From: Candidatus Cloacimonadota bacterium
Lineage (GTDB): Bacteria > Hydrothermota > E44-bin80
Length of the DNA: 14,919 nt
Assembly (NCBI GenBank): GCA_004376305.1
Contig: SOKD01000352.1
Coordinates: 1 to 14,919, forward strand
Reading direction: 5' to 3'
Position 1 is the first letter of the stretch; the number at the start of each line of letters is the position of its first letter. Of the stretch, positions 8,113-14,919 are shown piece after piece. Made by a program: the position numbers and the translations under genes. Below the pieces are notes generated by a model. It was not told where the DNA came from, searched no databases, and saw only the letters and a list, made by a program, of their open reading frames with translations.

Positions 8113-8405
8113 CATCCTTTCATGTGCAAAGAATTGAAGAAGAAATTAAAAAAGAAGTCTCGAAGATAGTGGCACAGGAACTTGACGACCCCAGAATTGG
8201 ATTCGTTACAATCTCCAGGGTTTCTCTCAATAGAGACCTCCGTTTGGCACACATCTTCATTACAGTATTCAATCAAACAAATAAGACAACAACGCTCATC
8301 ATTCTTAATAGGGCAAAAAAGCATGTCAGATGGCTCCTTGCACAGAGAATGAGATTTCGTCGTGTCCCCGACATCAGCTTTCAAATGGAAGATGATGGAT
8401 CATGA
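8109..8405 (+). CDS. rbfA: 30S ribosome-binding factor RbfA
   Basis: The 98-residue KH-type protein acts in late 30S maturation and 16S 5'-end processing. It shows the family opening (VQRIEEEIKKEVSKIVAQEL), the DDPRIGFVTISRV segment, and the LRLAHIFITVF strand, then RRVPDISFQMEDDGS near the end, matching the usual RxxPxLxFxxDxS. It is slightly shorter than many homologues but complete. It starts inside the end of the DUF503 gene and its stop overlaps the next ATG (ATGA at both junctions), so it is probably translated by coupling; no Shine-Dalgarno sequence is seen. Confidence 0.95.
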   Translation: MTSFHVQRIEEEIKKEVSKIVAQELDDPRIGFVTISRVSLNRDLRLAHIFITVFNQTNKTTTLIILNRAKKHVRWLLAQRMRFRRVPDISFQMEDDGS

Positions 8406-9364
8406 TTAAAGAAATAAAAACCTTCTTCAATAAGCATAAACATTTCCTCATTGCAACCCACTTAGAACCTGATGGAGACGCCATTGGTTCGGAACTTGCC
8501 ATGGCTCTGCAACTCAAGAAACTATCAAAAAGTGTCTCACTGATCAACCCGGAAGCTGTTCCTCAAAAGTATCAATTTCTCCCGGGATGGCAGACAATCA
8601 AACTGACAAAACCAACTGAAAGCTGCACCGATGCTGCAATTTTCCTCGATATCGGGAATCCCAAAAGAGCATCATGGATATTTGATTATGTTAAAGAAAA
8701 TGGATTACCAATACTGAACATAGACCACCACATTAGCAACACCAGGTATGGTGACATTAATTACATCGACTGTGATACATCCTCAACATGTGAGTGTATA
8801 TTCGATATTTTTGCTTCTCTTGGTTATAAACCCGCTCGAGAAATTTGCGACTGTCTTGCGACAGGTATTATCACCGATACGGGAAGATTCAGTTTTAATA
8901 ACACTTCTGAGAAAACATTCAGAACATGCGCTGAACTTGCCCATTGTGGTACGGATTTTCACATCCTCACAAATACTATCTACAAAAGAAGAAGCCTGGG
9001 ATGGCTGAAACTCCTTAACTCTGTCATGTCAACAATCAAAGTGAGAAATGACATTGCTTTTATTCGCCTGACCAAAAAAATGCTTAAGGAAACTCAGACA
9101 TCGGAAGAAGAGAGCGAAGGTTTCGTGAACTATGCCCTATCACTTGATGGTATCAGAGCAGCAGTATTCTTCAGAGAAAGAATATCAGGGGAAATAAGGG
9201 TGAGCCTCAGGGCAAAGGATGACACAACAAATGTTAATGCTGTAGCTGCGCAATTCAAGGGAGGCGGACATAAACAGGCTGCTGGTTTCACCATTTGTGC
9301 AACCCCTGAAGAACTTGAAGAGCAGATTATACTCACCTTTCAGGATACATGGAGCAATGAATAA
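8402..9364 (+). CDS. nrnA: DHH/DHHA1 phosphoesterase, NrnA-like (oligoribonuclease / pAp phosphatase)
   Basis: The 320 residues match the size of NrnA-type enzymes, which degrade 2-5-nt RNAs and in some species dephosphorylate pAp. Motifs: H20 and D24-G-D26 in HLEPDGDAIGS, D83 in FLDIGNP, D108-H109-H110 in NIDHHISN, and D159 in TGIITDTGRFSF. These are the Mn-binding DHH motifs. The DHHA1 domain ends with GGGHKQAAGF (287-296), the substrate-binding signature. All catalytic residues are present. Gene order infB-rbfA-nrnA is common. It overlaps rbfA by 4 bases and the HD-GYP gene by 8 bases, so the three are likely translated together. The family assignment is strong; the exact substrate preference (nanoRNA, pAp or pGpG) is inferred. 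Confidence 0.93.
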   Translation: MIKEIKTFFNKHKHFLIATHLEPDGDAIGSELAMALQLKKLSKSVSLINPEAVPQKYQFLPGWQTIKLTKPTESCTDAAIFLDIGNPKRASWIFDYVKENGLPILNIDHHISNTRYGDINYIDCDTSSTCECIFDIFASLGYKPAREICDCLATGIITDTGRFSFNNTSEKTFRTCAELAHCGTDFHILTNTIYKRRSLGWLKLLNSVMSTIKVRNDIAFIRLTKKMLKETQTSEEESEGFVNYALSLDGIRAAVFFRERISGEIRVSLRAKDDTTNVNAVAAQFKGGGHKQAAGFTICATPEELEEQIILTFQDTWSNE

Positions 9365-10043
9365 GAAGAGTATACCTTTTTCAGATAGAGAGCACCTTGG
9401 CGTTAACGAGATAATCGCATATCTGACAGAAATCGAAAGACTCGTAAAAATGGGGAAAAATACCTTCAGAAAACAGCTTATACGACTTACCAGTTTAGTT
9501 GATAAAAAGATCCCATACAGAGACGGACATTCTATACGCGTTGCCAGTATTTCACGAGAAATTGCCTACTACATGAAACTGAGCAAGCAAGAGCAATTTA
9601 ACATTGAGATTTCAGCATTGCTCCATGACTTCGGAAAAATTGCAATCGAAGAACAGGTGCTCGAGAAAAGCGCGAACCTCTCAGAAGAGGACTGGATAGA
9701 AATCAAGATGCACCCGACCAGAGGATATTTCATTGTTCAAGGATTCACTTTCCTTAAAGAAACCCTTCCGGGTATCAGATGGCATCACGAAAGGTATAAT
9801 GGCAACGGCTATCCAGACGGGCTCAAAAAGAATGAAATTCCCCTTATGGCGCGTATCATCGCAGTTGCCGATGCCTTTGATGCTATGATACAGAAGAGGC
9901 CCTACAAGGAAAAAATACTTATCCAACCAGCCAAAAAAATAATCAAGGATAATAGCAACATTCTGTTTGAAAGGAATATTGTAACTGCTTTTTTGAGTAT
10001 ACCATATAAGAAGATTTCCCAAATCTTCAAAGAGGATTTTTAA
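9357..10043 (+). CDS. Stand-alone HD-GYP domain protein, probable c-di-GMP phosphodiesterase
   Basis: The protein has 228 residues from ATG 9357, which overlaps the DHH gene stop (ATGAATAA) with GGAG just upstream. Metal and catalytic residues of the HD-GYP type are visible: H58 in RDGHSIRVA, H90-D91 in LLHDFGKIA, H119 in HPTRG, H143-H144-E145 and GNGYPDG (149-155) in the GYP loop, then D172 in VADAFDAM and the RPYKE end. This class hydrolyses c-di-GMP to pGpG and/or GMP. About 50 residues of helix precede the HD core; there is no receiver, PAS or membrane domain, so input must come from elsewhere. Its position behind nrnA is suggestive (see findings). An 8-bp inverted repeat encloses the stop codon. 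Confidence 0.9.
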   Translation: MNKKSIPFSDREHLGVNEIIAYLTEIERLVKMGKNTFRKQLIRLTSLVDKKIPYRDGHSIRVASISREIAYYMKLSKQEQFNIEISALLHDFGKIAIEEQVLEKSANLSEEDWIEIKMHPTRGYFIVQGFTFLKETLPGIRWHHERYNGNGYPDGLKKNEIPLMARIIAVADAFDAMIQKRPYKEKILIQPAKKIIKDNSNILFERNIVTAFLSIPYKKISQIFKEDF

Positions 10044-10055
10044 ACTCTCCTCTTT
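10029..10055 (+). terminator. Hairpin enclosing the HD-GYP stop codon, T-rich tail
   Basis: AAAGAGGA (10029-10036) pairs perfectly with TCCTCTTT (10048-10055). The 11-base loop TTTTTAAACTC contains the TAA stop (10041-10043). TCCTTTC follows, moderately T-rich. It probably contributes to ending the rimP-to-HD-GYP transcript. Confidence 0.45.
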
Positions 10056-10083
10056 TCCTTTCAGTATGTATCTGTTTCTATCC

Positions 10084-10101
10084 CCGGGCTTCTTTGCTCG
10101 G
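10084..10101 (+). terminator. Second hairpin after the HD-GYP gene
   Basis: CCGGGC (10084-10089) pairs with GCTCGG (10096-10101), with one G-U pair and loop TTCTTT, followed by CTCTTTAGGTTTC. This resembles a weak intrinsic terminator, placed 30 bases upstream of the next promoter. Confidence 0.35.
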
Positions 10102-10130
10102 CTCTTTAGGTTTCATGAGCTATTTTTTAG

Positions 10131-10159
10131 TTGACAAATCCTTATTAATATTTTATTAT
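10131..10159 (+). promoter_or_regulatory. Strong sigma-70-type promoter of the TPR gene
   Basis: A perfect -35 TTGACA (10131-10136), a 17-base spacer and -10 TATTAT (10154-10159). The predicted transcription start near 10166 leaves a leader of about 97 bases before ATG 10263. Confidence 0.8.
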
Positions 10160-10164
10160 GAGAC

Positions 10165-10256
10165 TTGAGAAACTCAATGCTTGCAGCAAAGCACTCAATA
10201 GTTTCCATGCCGTTTCAATTCGGAATGGTGCCGGATAACATTCCTTACTGTAAGGA
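10165..10256 (+). promoter_or_regulatory. Structured 5' leader with Shine-Dalgarno-sequestering hairpin
   Basis: Four local stems fill the leader: TTGAG/CTCAA (10165-10177, loop AAA); TGCTT/AAGCA (10178-10193); CCATGCCG/CGGAATGG (10205-10228, one internal mismatch, loop TTTCAATT); and TCCTTA/TAAGGA (10242-10256, loop CTG). The last stem contains the AAGGA ribosome binding site (10252-10256), six bases before ATG 10263. This suggests translational control, by an unknown signal. Confidence 0.45.
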
Positions 10257-10262
10257 CTCTCT

Positions 10263-13200
10263 ATGATTTTCAATGTTGGTGATTCCAAAAAAATCATTGA
10301 AAGAGCACAGAAACTCCGTATTGAAGGAAAAATAGACCGCGCAATAAAAACGCTTGAACGTTCCCTCTCCGGCAAGAAGAACGATTTCCCAATTTACCTT
10401 GAGCTCGGCAAGTACTTGTTTGAGAACAACAAATTAGTTGAATCGGTATCCAATCTCAAACGGGCATACCACCTGTTACCAGAGCGTTGGGAAGAAATCA
10501 CGGAAGCAGCCGAATCCTCACACTTTTCAGGCGGGACACCTGTTGAGACCGGCACCCTGCTTATTGAAATGTACACCGAGAAGGGCATGTTTGAAAACAC
10601 TCGAAAGATCATTGATGCACATTCCAAAGAGCAACTTAAGGAGATTGAATCACGATTCGAAACAATATATGATAATGTCATATCAAAAAAGGCTTCAGAT
10701 ACCTATACAAAGCGTGATATTTCGCACATTTATGTGCTTTCCATGCTCAAGCAAAAATCAAACCTCCAGGATGGTCTGTTATACTACGAGGATATCTTCC
10801 GTACATTTCCAAATGAAAGCGAAAAGATACTGAAGGATATCCAATACCTGTGCCGTACCAACTACGGAAATCCCCATCCGATATTCTTTCTTGGCAAACT
10901 GCTCTTTTTCAACAAACAATACAATGAAGGAATTAAGTATTTTGAAAAAGTATCGGAACTTGATGCTTCATTCATTAAGAAAACAATAGCAATTGCAGAA
11001 ACAATTGTGCAGAAAGAGAAAATACCTGTGCTGTATCTCTACCTGGCAAAGTATGAGCTCAAACAGGGAAACACCAAAAATGCACTTTCGTATGCTCATG
11101 AAATGGAAAACCTCAAGGACATTCCACACAATGAGATTTCGAAAATCTACAGTGAGATCAAACGAAAGGAAAGCACGAACGTTGATGTCCAGCTCTCTCT
11201 CGTTAGATTGTATACAAGAGATGGAAATTATGACTCAGCGCTCAGTGAACTCACCAATATTTTTGAAAGCAATCCTGAAAAATACGATGTGGTAACTCGC
11301 ATAGCCGAAGAAATAATCGAAAAAGATCCCCTTAATTCCAACCTTCTCTATTTCCTCTCAGACCTCTATATCGAACGGGGAGAAACTGAAAAAGCAATTG
11401 TTTCCCTTGAGAAGCTCTTCACTGCAAGCAAGGAATTATCCGGTGAAATTATCGGAAAACTCAATAAGGCTCTTGAGCGTGACCTGGACAACACAAGAGG
11501 ACTGTACCTTCTTGCGCAGGCATACAGTTACAGGAAACGATTTGACGATGCACTTTTCATTTTCAATCACCTCATGGAAACAGATGAGGGCTTTGAATTG
11601 GCAGAAAAGGGAATAAGGAAAATCGTTGAACAAAATCCTGACCTGGTGAAACCAAAAATCTCTCTTGGGCTCATATCCTTCAAGAAAGGAAACCACAAAG
11701 AATCACTGGATATCATCAACTCCGTAATCGAAACTGACCCCTCAAAGATTGCTCGACTCATCCCCCAGCTTGATTCTATTGCCCGAAAATCCGAAGATCT
11801 TGCCCCTTATGTCCTTAAGGTTTATAACGAAATCCCTGCGGAAGCAATAGACCCGTTTATCCTGCATTTTGCAAAAGCCGAGGTACTTACCCTCTCCGGC
11901 GACTACAACACCGCAATGCAGCAGTACAATTCGTGTTATGACATTAATCCTGATTACGTTGATAAAATTATTGAAGGTTTACATCGCATTATTGAACAGA
12001 AAGAAGATATCCCTGAAATTCATTTCTCGCTTGGCACAATTTATTTAAAAGCGGATAATGTTACGAAGGGTTTAGAACACATCAGGAGGGCGATTGAGCT
12101 CGACTCAAGCCTGTCAGATAAGACCATAAAGATCCTTTACAAACTCTCCAAGAAATTCCCCGATGACCCATCCGTAGAAGTTGAACTACTCAGAGCGCTC
12201 ATGTACAAAGGAGCTTTCGAACAGGTAATCAAAGAATGTGAGGATGCGGTGGAGAAATATCCAAAAAGCAAGACTGGTCCCATCTACATACTCCATGGGC
12301 AGGCAAGTCTGGAGAAGGGCCTTCTCAAACAGGCTTCACTCTCAATTGTTCACGCGCTCGATATTGACGAAACCCTGTCTCATGAGGCACTCAAACTCCT
12401 CAAAAAGACTCTTGAAATTGATAAAAAAAATGTGGTCGTAAAGTACGCATTGGCGAAAGCAAGCATAGCAGCAAAGGATTACAGTAATGCAGCCTTTTAC
12501 TTCTACGATATTACAAAATATGACTCGAAAAAAATCACCAAAGCAATAGAAGAACTAAAGAAAATATCAAAATACGACCCCGTAAATCCTGATATCCACT
12601 TCACACTCGGTAGTCTCTATTTAACTGAGAAACGCCTTAAGGATGCAATGGAAGAATTCCGTGCAACCTCAGAGCTCAGTGAAAAATATACGGATAAACT
12701 CATCGGTAAACTTCACTATATAGAAAAACATACTCCTGTTCCAGAAGTTCATCTCAACCTTGGGAAATTGTATGCAAAAAAGAAGATGTTCTCAAAAGCT
12801 ACCCACCACTTTATGAAGGCATACCATAAAGATTCAAATCTTGCTGAACAATCTGTTTCATTCTTGAACAAACTAAAAGAACTGGATCCACGAAATATTT
12901 CAATTTTATATGCGCTCGCAGAACTTTCAGAAGAAAATCAAGATATTAAAAATGCAATTGAAATGTATGAGCGAATTATCTCACAGGTTCCGGAAGAGCT
13001 TACCAAAGTCAGGAACAAAGCCAAACATCTTGCTGAGCAACACAAAGATAAAGTTGAGCCCCTTCTCTTCTTCGCAAAGATTCTTGCTCTGGAAGGCGAG
13101 GCAGCTGAAAGCATCCGAATCCTGAAAGAAATCTCAAATGATTATCCCGATGAAATACCATTTGTTATGGAACGTCTTCAGGAGATGTCTGATCGTGATG

Positions 13201-14039
13201 AACGGGAAGCAACCTTTGCACTCTTCGAGTACTCCCTTTCTCATAATCAATATGACAATATAACCGCTCTTCTTCAGAAAATTGAATCGGATTTTTCTTA
13301 CCATAACCGCATGGTCAATCAACTGAAATTGCACATCCTGCAGTATCCTGAACATCCTGAACTTGTTCTTTACTTCTCACATTTTCTCTTCCTGAAGGAC
13401 GAGTGGCAAACCCTGAAAGAAATAATATCGAGAGGACTTCCCTCTCTTGAAGGTACGTCTGCAACACGACTCCGGCTTTACAAGCACCTTCTCCTCCTCG
13501 AGGAGGGAACTGATACATCATCTCTACGGAATGCATTAAAAAAGCAAATGGGGAAAAAGGAATTCTATTCCTCAATCAAGAAACTCCGGAAACAGAAGAA
13601 AGCATTTCAGTTACAGCGAGTGCAATTTGCCAGAAAAAAAGCCCCGGATGTACCATCGTTACTTTTTGAAGAAGCTGAACTGCACAATGAGCTTGGCAAT
13701 CCTGATGAGGCAATCAAGCTCCTCGGAATACGATTCAAGAGCAAAACTGACAGAAATTTTGCGAAAATACTTACTGCAAAATCATTCTTCGAAAAAAACA
13801 ATCCTGTTCGCAGCATAGAGATTCTTCGCGGCATTTCACTTCCCAGTGATAAAGAGCTCAAAAATAATATGTTGCTTCTTCTTTCATCCTCTTACGAAAA
13901 GATCGGTGACTACAAGACTGCTCTCATCGTACTGAAGAATTGCGAACCGGATGCAAACATTGAAAAGAGAATCTCGTACCTTAATGAAATGTCAGTAAAT
14001 GCTGATATAAAAGGTGGACATCCTATCATTTCCAGATAG
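10263..14039 (+). CDS. Giant TPR-repeat protein with regular 51-52-residue repeat
   Basis: The 1258 residues are almost wholly alpha-helical tetratricopeptide-like repeats. ATG 10263 has AAGGA (10252-10256) at good distance. There is no signal peptide or membrane helix, so it is probably cytoplasmic. Repeats follow the pattern P-x-h-H/Y-x-x-L-(G/A)-x-h-Y, then a basic turn, A-x-x-x-(F/Y), and an extra helix ending IxxLxxI before the next P. Anchors at residues 203, 254, 306, 358, 410, 461 and again 775, 826, 878, 930 are spaced 51-52 apart, longer than the 34 of a classic TPR; the phase shifts in the middle. From about 985 the pattern decays, a Lys-rich stretch appears near 1100 (KKLRKQKKAFQL), and TPR units return (ELHNELGNPDEAIKLL). 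TPR proteins scaffold complexes; no enzyme domain is seen and the partner is unknown. The coiled-coil gene 40 bases downstream is a candidate. A hairpin spans the stop codon. Confidence 0.92.
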   Translation: MIFNVGDSKKIIERAQKLRIEGKIDRAIKTLERSLSGKKNDFPIYLELGKYLFENNKLVESVSNLKRAYHLLPERWEEITEAAESSHFSGGTPVETGTLLIEMYTEKGMFENTRKIIDAHSKEQLKEIESRFETIYDNVISKKASDTYTKRDISHIYVLSMLKQKSNLQDGLLYYEDIFRTFPNESEKILKDIQYLCRTNYGNPHPIFFLGKLLFFNKQYNEGIKYFEKVSELDASFIKKTIAIAETIVQKEKIPVLYLYLAKYELKQGNTKNALSYAHEMENLKDIPHNEISKIYSEIKRKESTNVDVQLSLVRLYTRDGNYDSALSELTNIFESNPEKYDVVTRIAEEIIEKDPLNSNLLYFLSDLYIERGETEKAIVSLEKLFTASKELSGEIIGKLNKALERDLDNTRGLYLLAQAYSYRKRFDDALFIFNHLMETDEGFELAEKGIRKIVEQNPDLVKPKISLGLISFKKGNHKESLDIINSVIETDPSKIARLIPQLDSIARKSEDLAPYVLKVYNEIPAEAIDPFILHFAKAEVLTLSGDYNTAMQQYNSCYDINPDYVDKIIEGLHRIIEQKEDIPEIHFSLGTIYLKADNVTKGLEHIRRAIELDSSLSDKTIKILYKLSKKFPDDPSVEVELLRALMYKGAFEQVIKECEDAVEKYPKSKTGPIYILHGQASLEKGLLKQASLSIVHALDIDETLSHEALKLLKKTLEIDKKNVVVKYALAKASIAAKDYSNAAFYFYDITKYDSKKITKAIEELKKISKYDPVNPDIHFTLGSLYLTEKRLKDAMEEFRATSELSEKYTDKLIGKLHYIEKHTPVPEVHLNLGKLYAKKKMFSKATHHFMKAYHKDSNLAEQSVSFLNKLKELDPRNISILYALAELSEENQDIKNAIEMYERIISQVPEELTKVRNKAKHLAEQHKDKVEPLLFFAKILALEGEAAESIRILKEISNDYPDEIPFVMERLQEMSDRDEREATFALFEYSLSHNQYDNITALLQKIESDFSYHNRMVNQLKLHILQYPEHPELVLYFSHFLFLKDEWQTLKEIISRGLPSLEGTSATRLRLYKHLLLLEEGTDTSSLRNALKKQMGKKEFYSSIKKLRKQKKAFQLQRVQFARKKAPDVPSLLFEEAELHNELGNPDEAIKLLGIRFKSKTDRNFAKILTAKSFFEKNNPVRSIEILRGISLPSDKELKNNMLLLLSSSYEKIGDYKTALIVLKNCEPDANIEKRISYLNEMSVNADIKGGHPIISR
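10869..13205 (+). repeat. Protein-level tandem repeat, 51-52-residue period
   Basis: Within the TPR gene, homologous segments begin at residues 203 (NPHPIFFLG), 254 (IPVLYLYLA), 306 (NVDVQLSLV), 358 (NSNLLYFLS), 410 (NTRGLYLLA) and 461 (LVKPKISLG). They begin again near 581 (IPEIHFSLG), 723 (NVVVKYALA), 775 (NPDIHFTLG), 826 (VPEVHLNLG), 878 (NISILYALA) and 930 (KVEPLLFFA). The copies have diverged in DNA, so this is an old duplication series rather than a recent slippage repeat. Confidence 0.75.
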
Positions 14040-14040
14040 G
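14022..14040 (+). terminator. Hairpin spanning the TPR gene stop codon
   Basis: CCTATC (14022-14027) pairs with GATAGG (14035-14040), loop ATTTCCA. The TAG stop (14037-14039) lies in the 3' arm. There is no U-tract, and the next gene starts 40 bases on, so partial termination, mRNA processing or chance are all possible. Confidence 0.35.
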
Positions 14041-14045
14041 TAGTA

Positions 14046-14061
14046 TGCACCGTTTTGTGCA
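14046..14061 (+). other. Small hairpin between TPR and coiled-coil genes
   Basis: TGCAC (14046-14050) pairs with GTGCA (14057-14061) around loop CGTTTT. It is followed by AGTAAAAAAGGAG, which holds the ribosome binding site of the next gene. A terminator is unlikely because the tail is A-rich. Confidence 0.2.
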
Positions 14062-14079
14062 GTAAAAAAGGAGTGTACA

Positions 14080-14919
14080 ATGGACGAAAATAAAGGAGTC
14101 AATGAGGATTTATCGAACATAATCTCCTCATTCGAGAAGAGAACCCAGCAGATCTCAGAAGAACAACGGGAATCCAGGGAACGTTTCGTTGTTGCTCTTT
14201 CAGAGTTGAGTAGACAGTATGATCTATTGCGCGAATGGGCTGAGAAAACCAATAAGGAACTAACTACATTTCTCGAGAAACTGCACCCGGCACAGGATAA
14301 CAAAGCATTGCTGCAATCGGTAACTGATATCGGCAATAAAATCGATAGTGTCAGTCAGCAATCCTCCCATATTGCACAGATCGTTGAGACGGAACTGAAA
14401 TCGCTTGGTGAGACCTTTGTCACAGGAAAATCCGAGGAAAAACTGCTTCAGCCAATAATGGTCATTGCAGACAGAATAGATCAAATTGTTCAGGAATTAA
14501 CGCAGTCGCTGCAATCAATTGAAAATGAAATAAAAGATTCGCTGGCAAGGATGGGAGAATCAGAGCAAACCGGAGAGCTGATTCAAATCTCCAGGACAAT
14601 TGCCGAAACCCTGCAGAGTATTCCCGAGGGGTTCTCCGAAATCAGCAAATTGTGGGAAGTGCTTGAACGAATGTCAAATGACGTATCCACACAATTCAGT
14701 GAAATTCGTGTTGTCACGAGCAATATAGAAGAAGCGCTCGGTTCACTTTTTTCGACACTTAAAGAAAGCAATGAAAAGCTTGTCAATGCCACAATCGATA
14801 GTAAAGATGTGCTCGACAACTTTTCGTCTGCACTAAAAGAGAACGGTGAATACATGATAGCTCTAGGTGACGATATCAAAAATTCCCTGAATTCTCTTGC
14901 AACAACATTCAACGAAAAT
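14080..14919 (+). CDS. Coiled-coil protein, 3' truncated by window edge
   Basis: ATG 14080 follows AAGGAG (14068-14073) by six bases, and the frame stays open for 280 codons to the end of the window. The product starts MDENKGVNEDLSN and is a long, charged, heptad-rich helix (for example FEKRTQQISEEQRESRE, then IDSVSQQSSHIAQIVETEL, IQISRTIAETLQSI and NEKLVNATIDSKDVLDNF). No Cys is seen and there is no signal peptide. The pattern recalls helical signalling or structural proteins with repeated I/L-x-x-I-x-x-x spacing, including cytoplasmic chemoreceptor-like bundles, but no diagnostic hairpin motif is visible, so no function is assigned. The short spacing suggests co-transcription with the TPR gene and a possible physical partnership. 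Membrane segments or enzyme domains could lie beyond the edge. Confidence 0.8.
   Translation, partial: MDENKGVNEDLSNIISSFEKRTQQISEEQRESRERFVVALSELSRQYDLLREWAEKTNKELTTFLEKLHPAQDNKALLQSVTDIGNKIDSVSQQSSHIAQIVETELKSLGETFVTGKSEEKLLQPIMVIADRIDQIVQELTQSLQSIENEIKDSLARMGESEQTGELIQISRTIAETLQSIPEGFSEISKLWEVLERMSNDVSTQFSEIRVVTSNIEEALGSLFSTLKESNEKLVNATIDSKDVLDNFSSALKENGEYMIALGDDIKNSLNSLATTFNEN

Noticed and set aside
9297..9356. A longer HD-GYP protein starting inside the DHH gene
   Set aside because: The extra 20 residues are an out-of-frame reading of the conserved DHHA1 end; ATG 9357 overlapping the stop fits the coupling seen throughout the operon.
10685..10692. A AAA AAG in slip phase within the TPR gene
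   Set aside because: The -1 frame soon meets a stop and the site is mid-protein; it looks like a chance product of Lys codons and serves as a control for the rimP site.

Overview
The window comes from a bacterium of moderate to low GC content (AT-rich third positions, many Lys/Ile/Asn codons). Its promoters are sigma-70-like and its translation genes follow a standard bacterial order. One exported protein with a signal peptide points weakly to a Gram-negative or environmental candidate-phylum lineage, but the sequence does not identify a taxon. All genes lie on the + strand. There are no tRNA or rRNA genes, insertion sequences or CRISPR arrays.

Layout. (1) 2-421: 3' end of an M20 metallopeptidase/amidohydrolase. 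(2) 478-2055: an exported beta-propeller protein of the two-component-regulator propeller type. (3) 2110-3933: a consensus promoter, a hairpin leader and proS. (4) 3997-10043: a second promoter, nearly abutting rimP, drives a compact run rimP-nusA-infB-ylxP(DUF503)-rbfA-nrnA-like DHH phosphoesterase-HD-GYP. Several of these genes overlap by 4-8 bases. (5) 10131-14039: a third strong promoter, a ~97-base structured leader and a 1258-residue TPR protein built on a regular 51-52-residue repeat. (6) 14080-end: a helical/coiled-coil protein that is open to the window edge.

How the genes fit together. proS, nusA, infB, rimP and rbfA are core translation, transcription and ribosome-maturation genes. 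The DHH protein resembles nanoRNase NrnA and shares 8 bases with an HD-GYP gene. HD-GYP enzymes turn c-di-GMP into pGpG, and nanoRNases can turn pGpG into GMP, so this pair could encode a complete c-di-GMP disposal route. The TPR and coiled-coil genes look like a scaffold pair of unknown role.

Main oddities. RimP has only its N-terminal domain; near its end is an in-phase A AAA AAG heptamer whose -1 frame runs directly into nusA. Inverted repeats enclose or abut the stop codon at all five apparent ends of transcription units, mostly without a U-tract. Two leaders, those of proS and the TPR gene, carry hairpins, the second sequestering the Shine-Dalgarno sequence.
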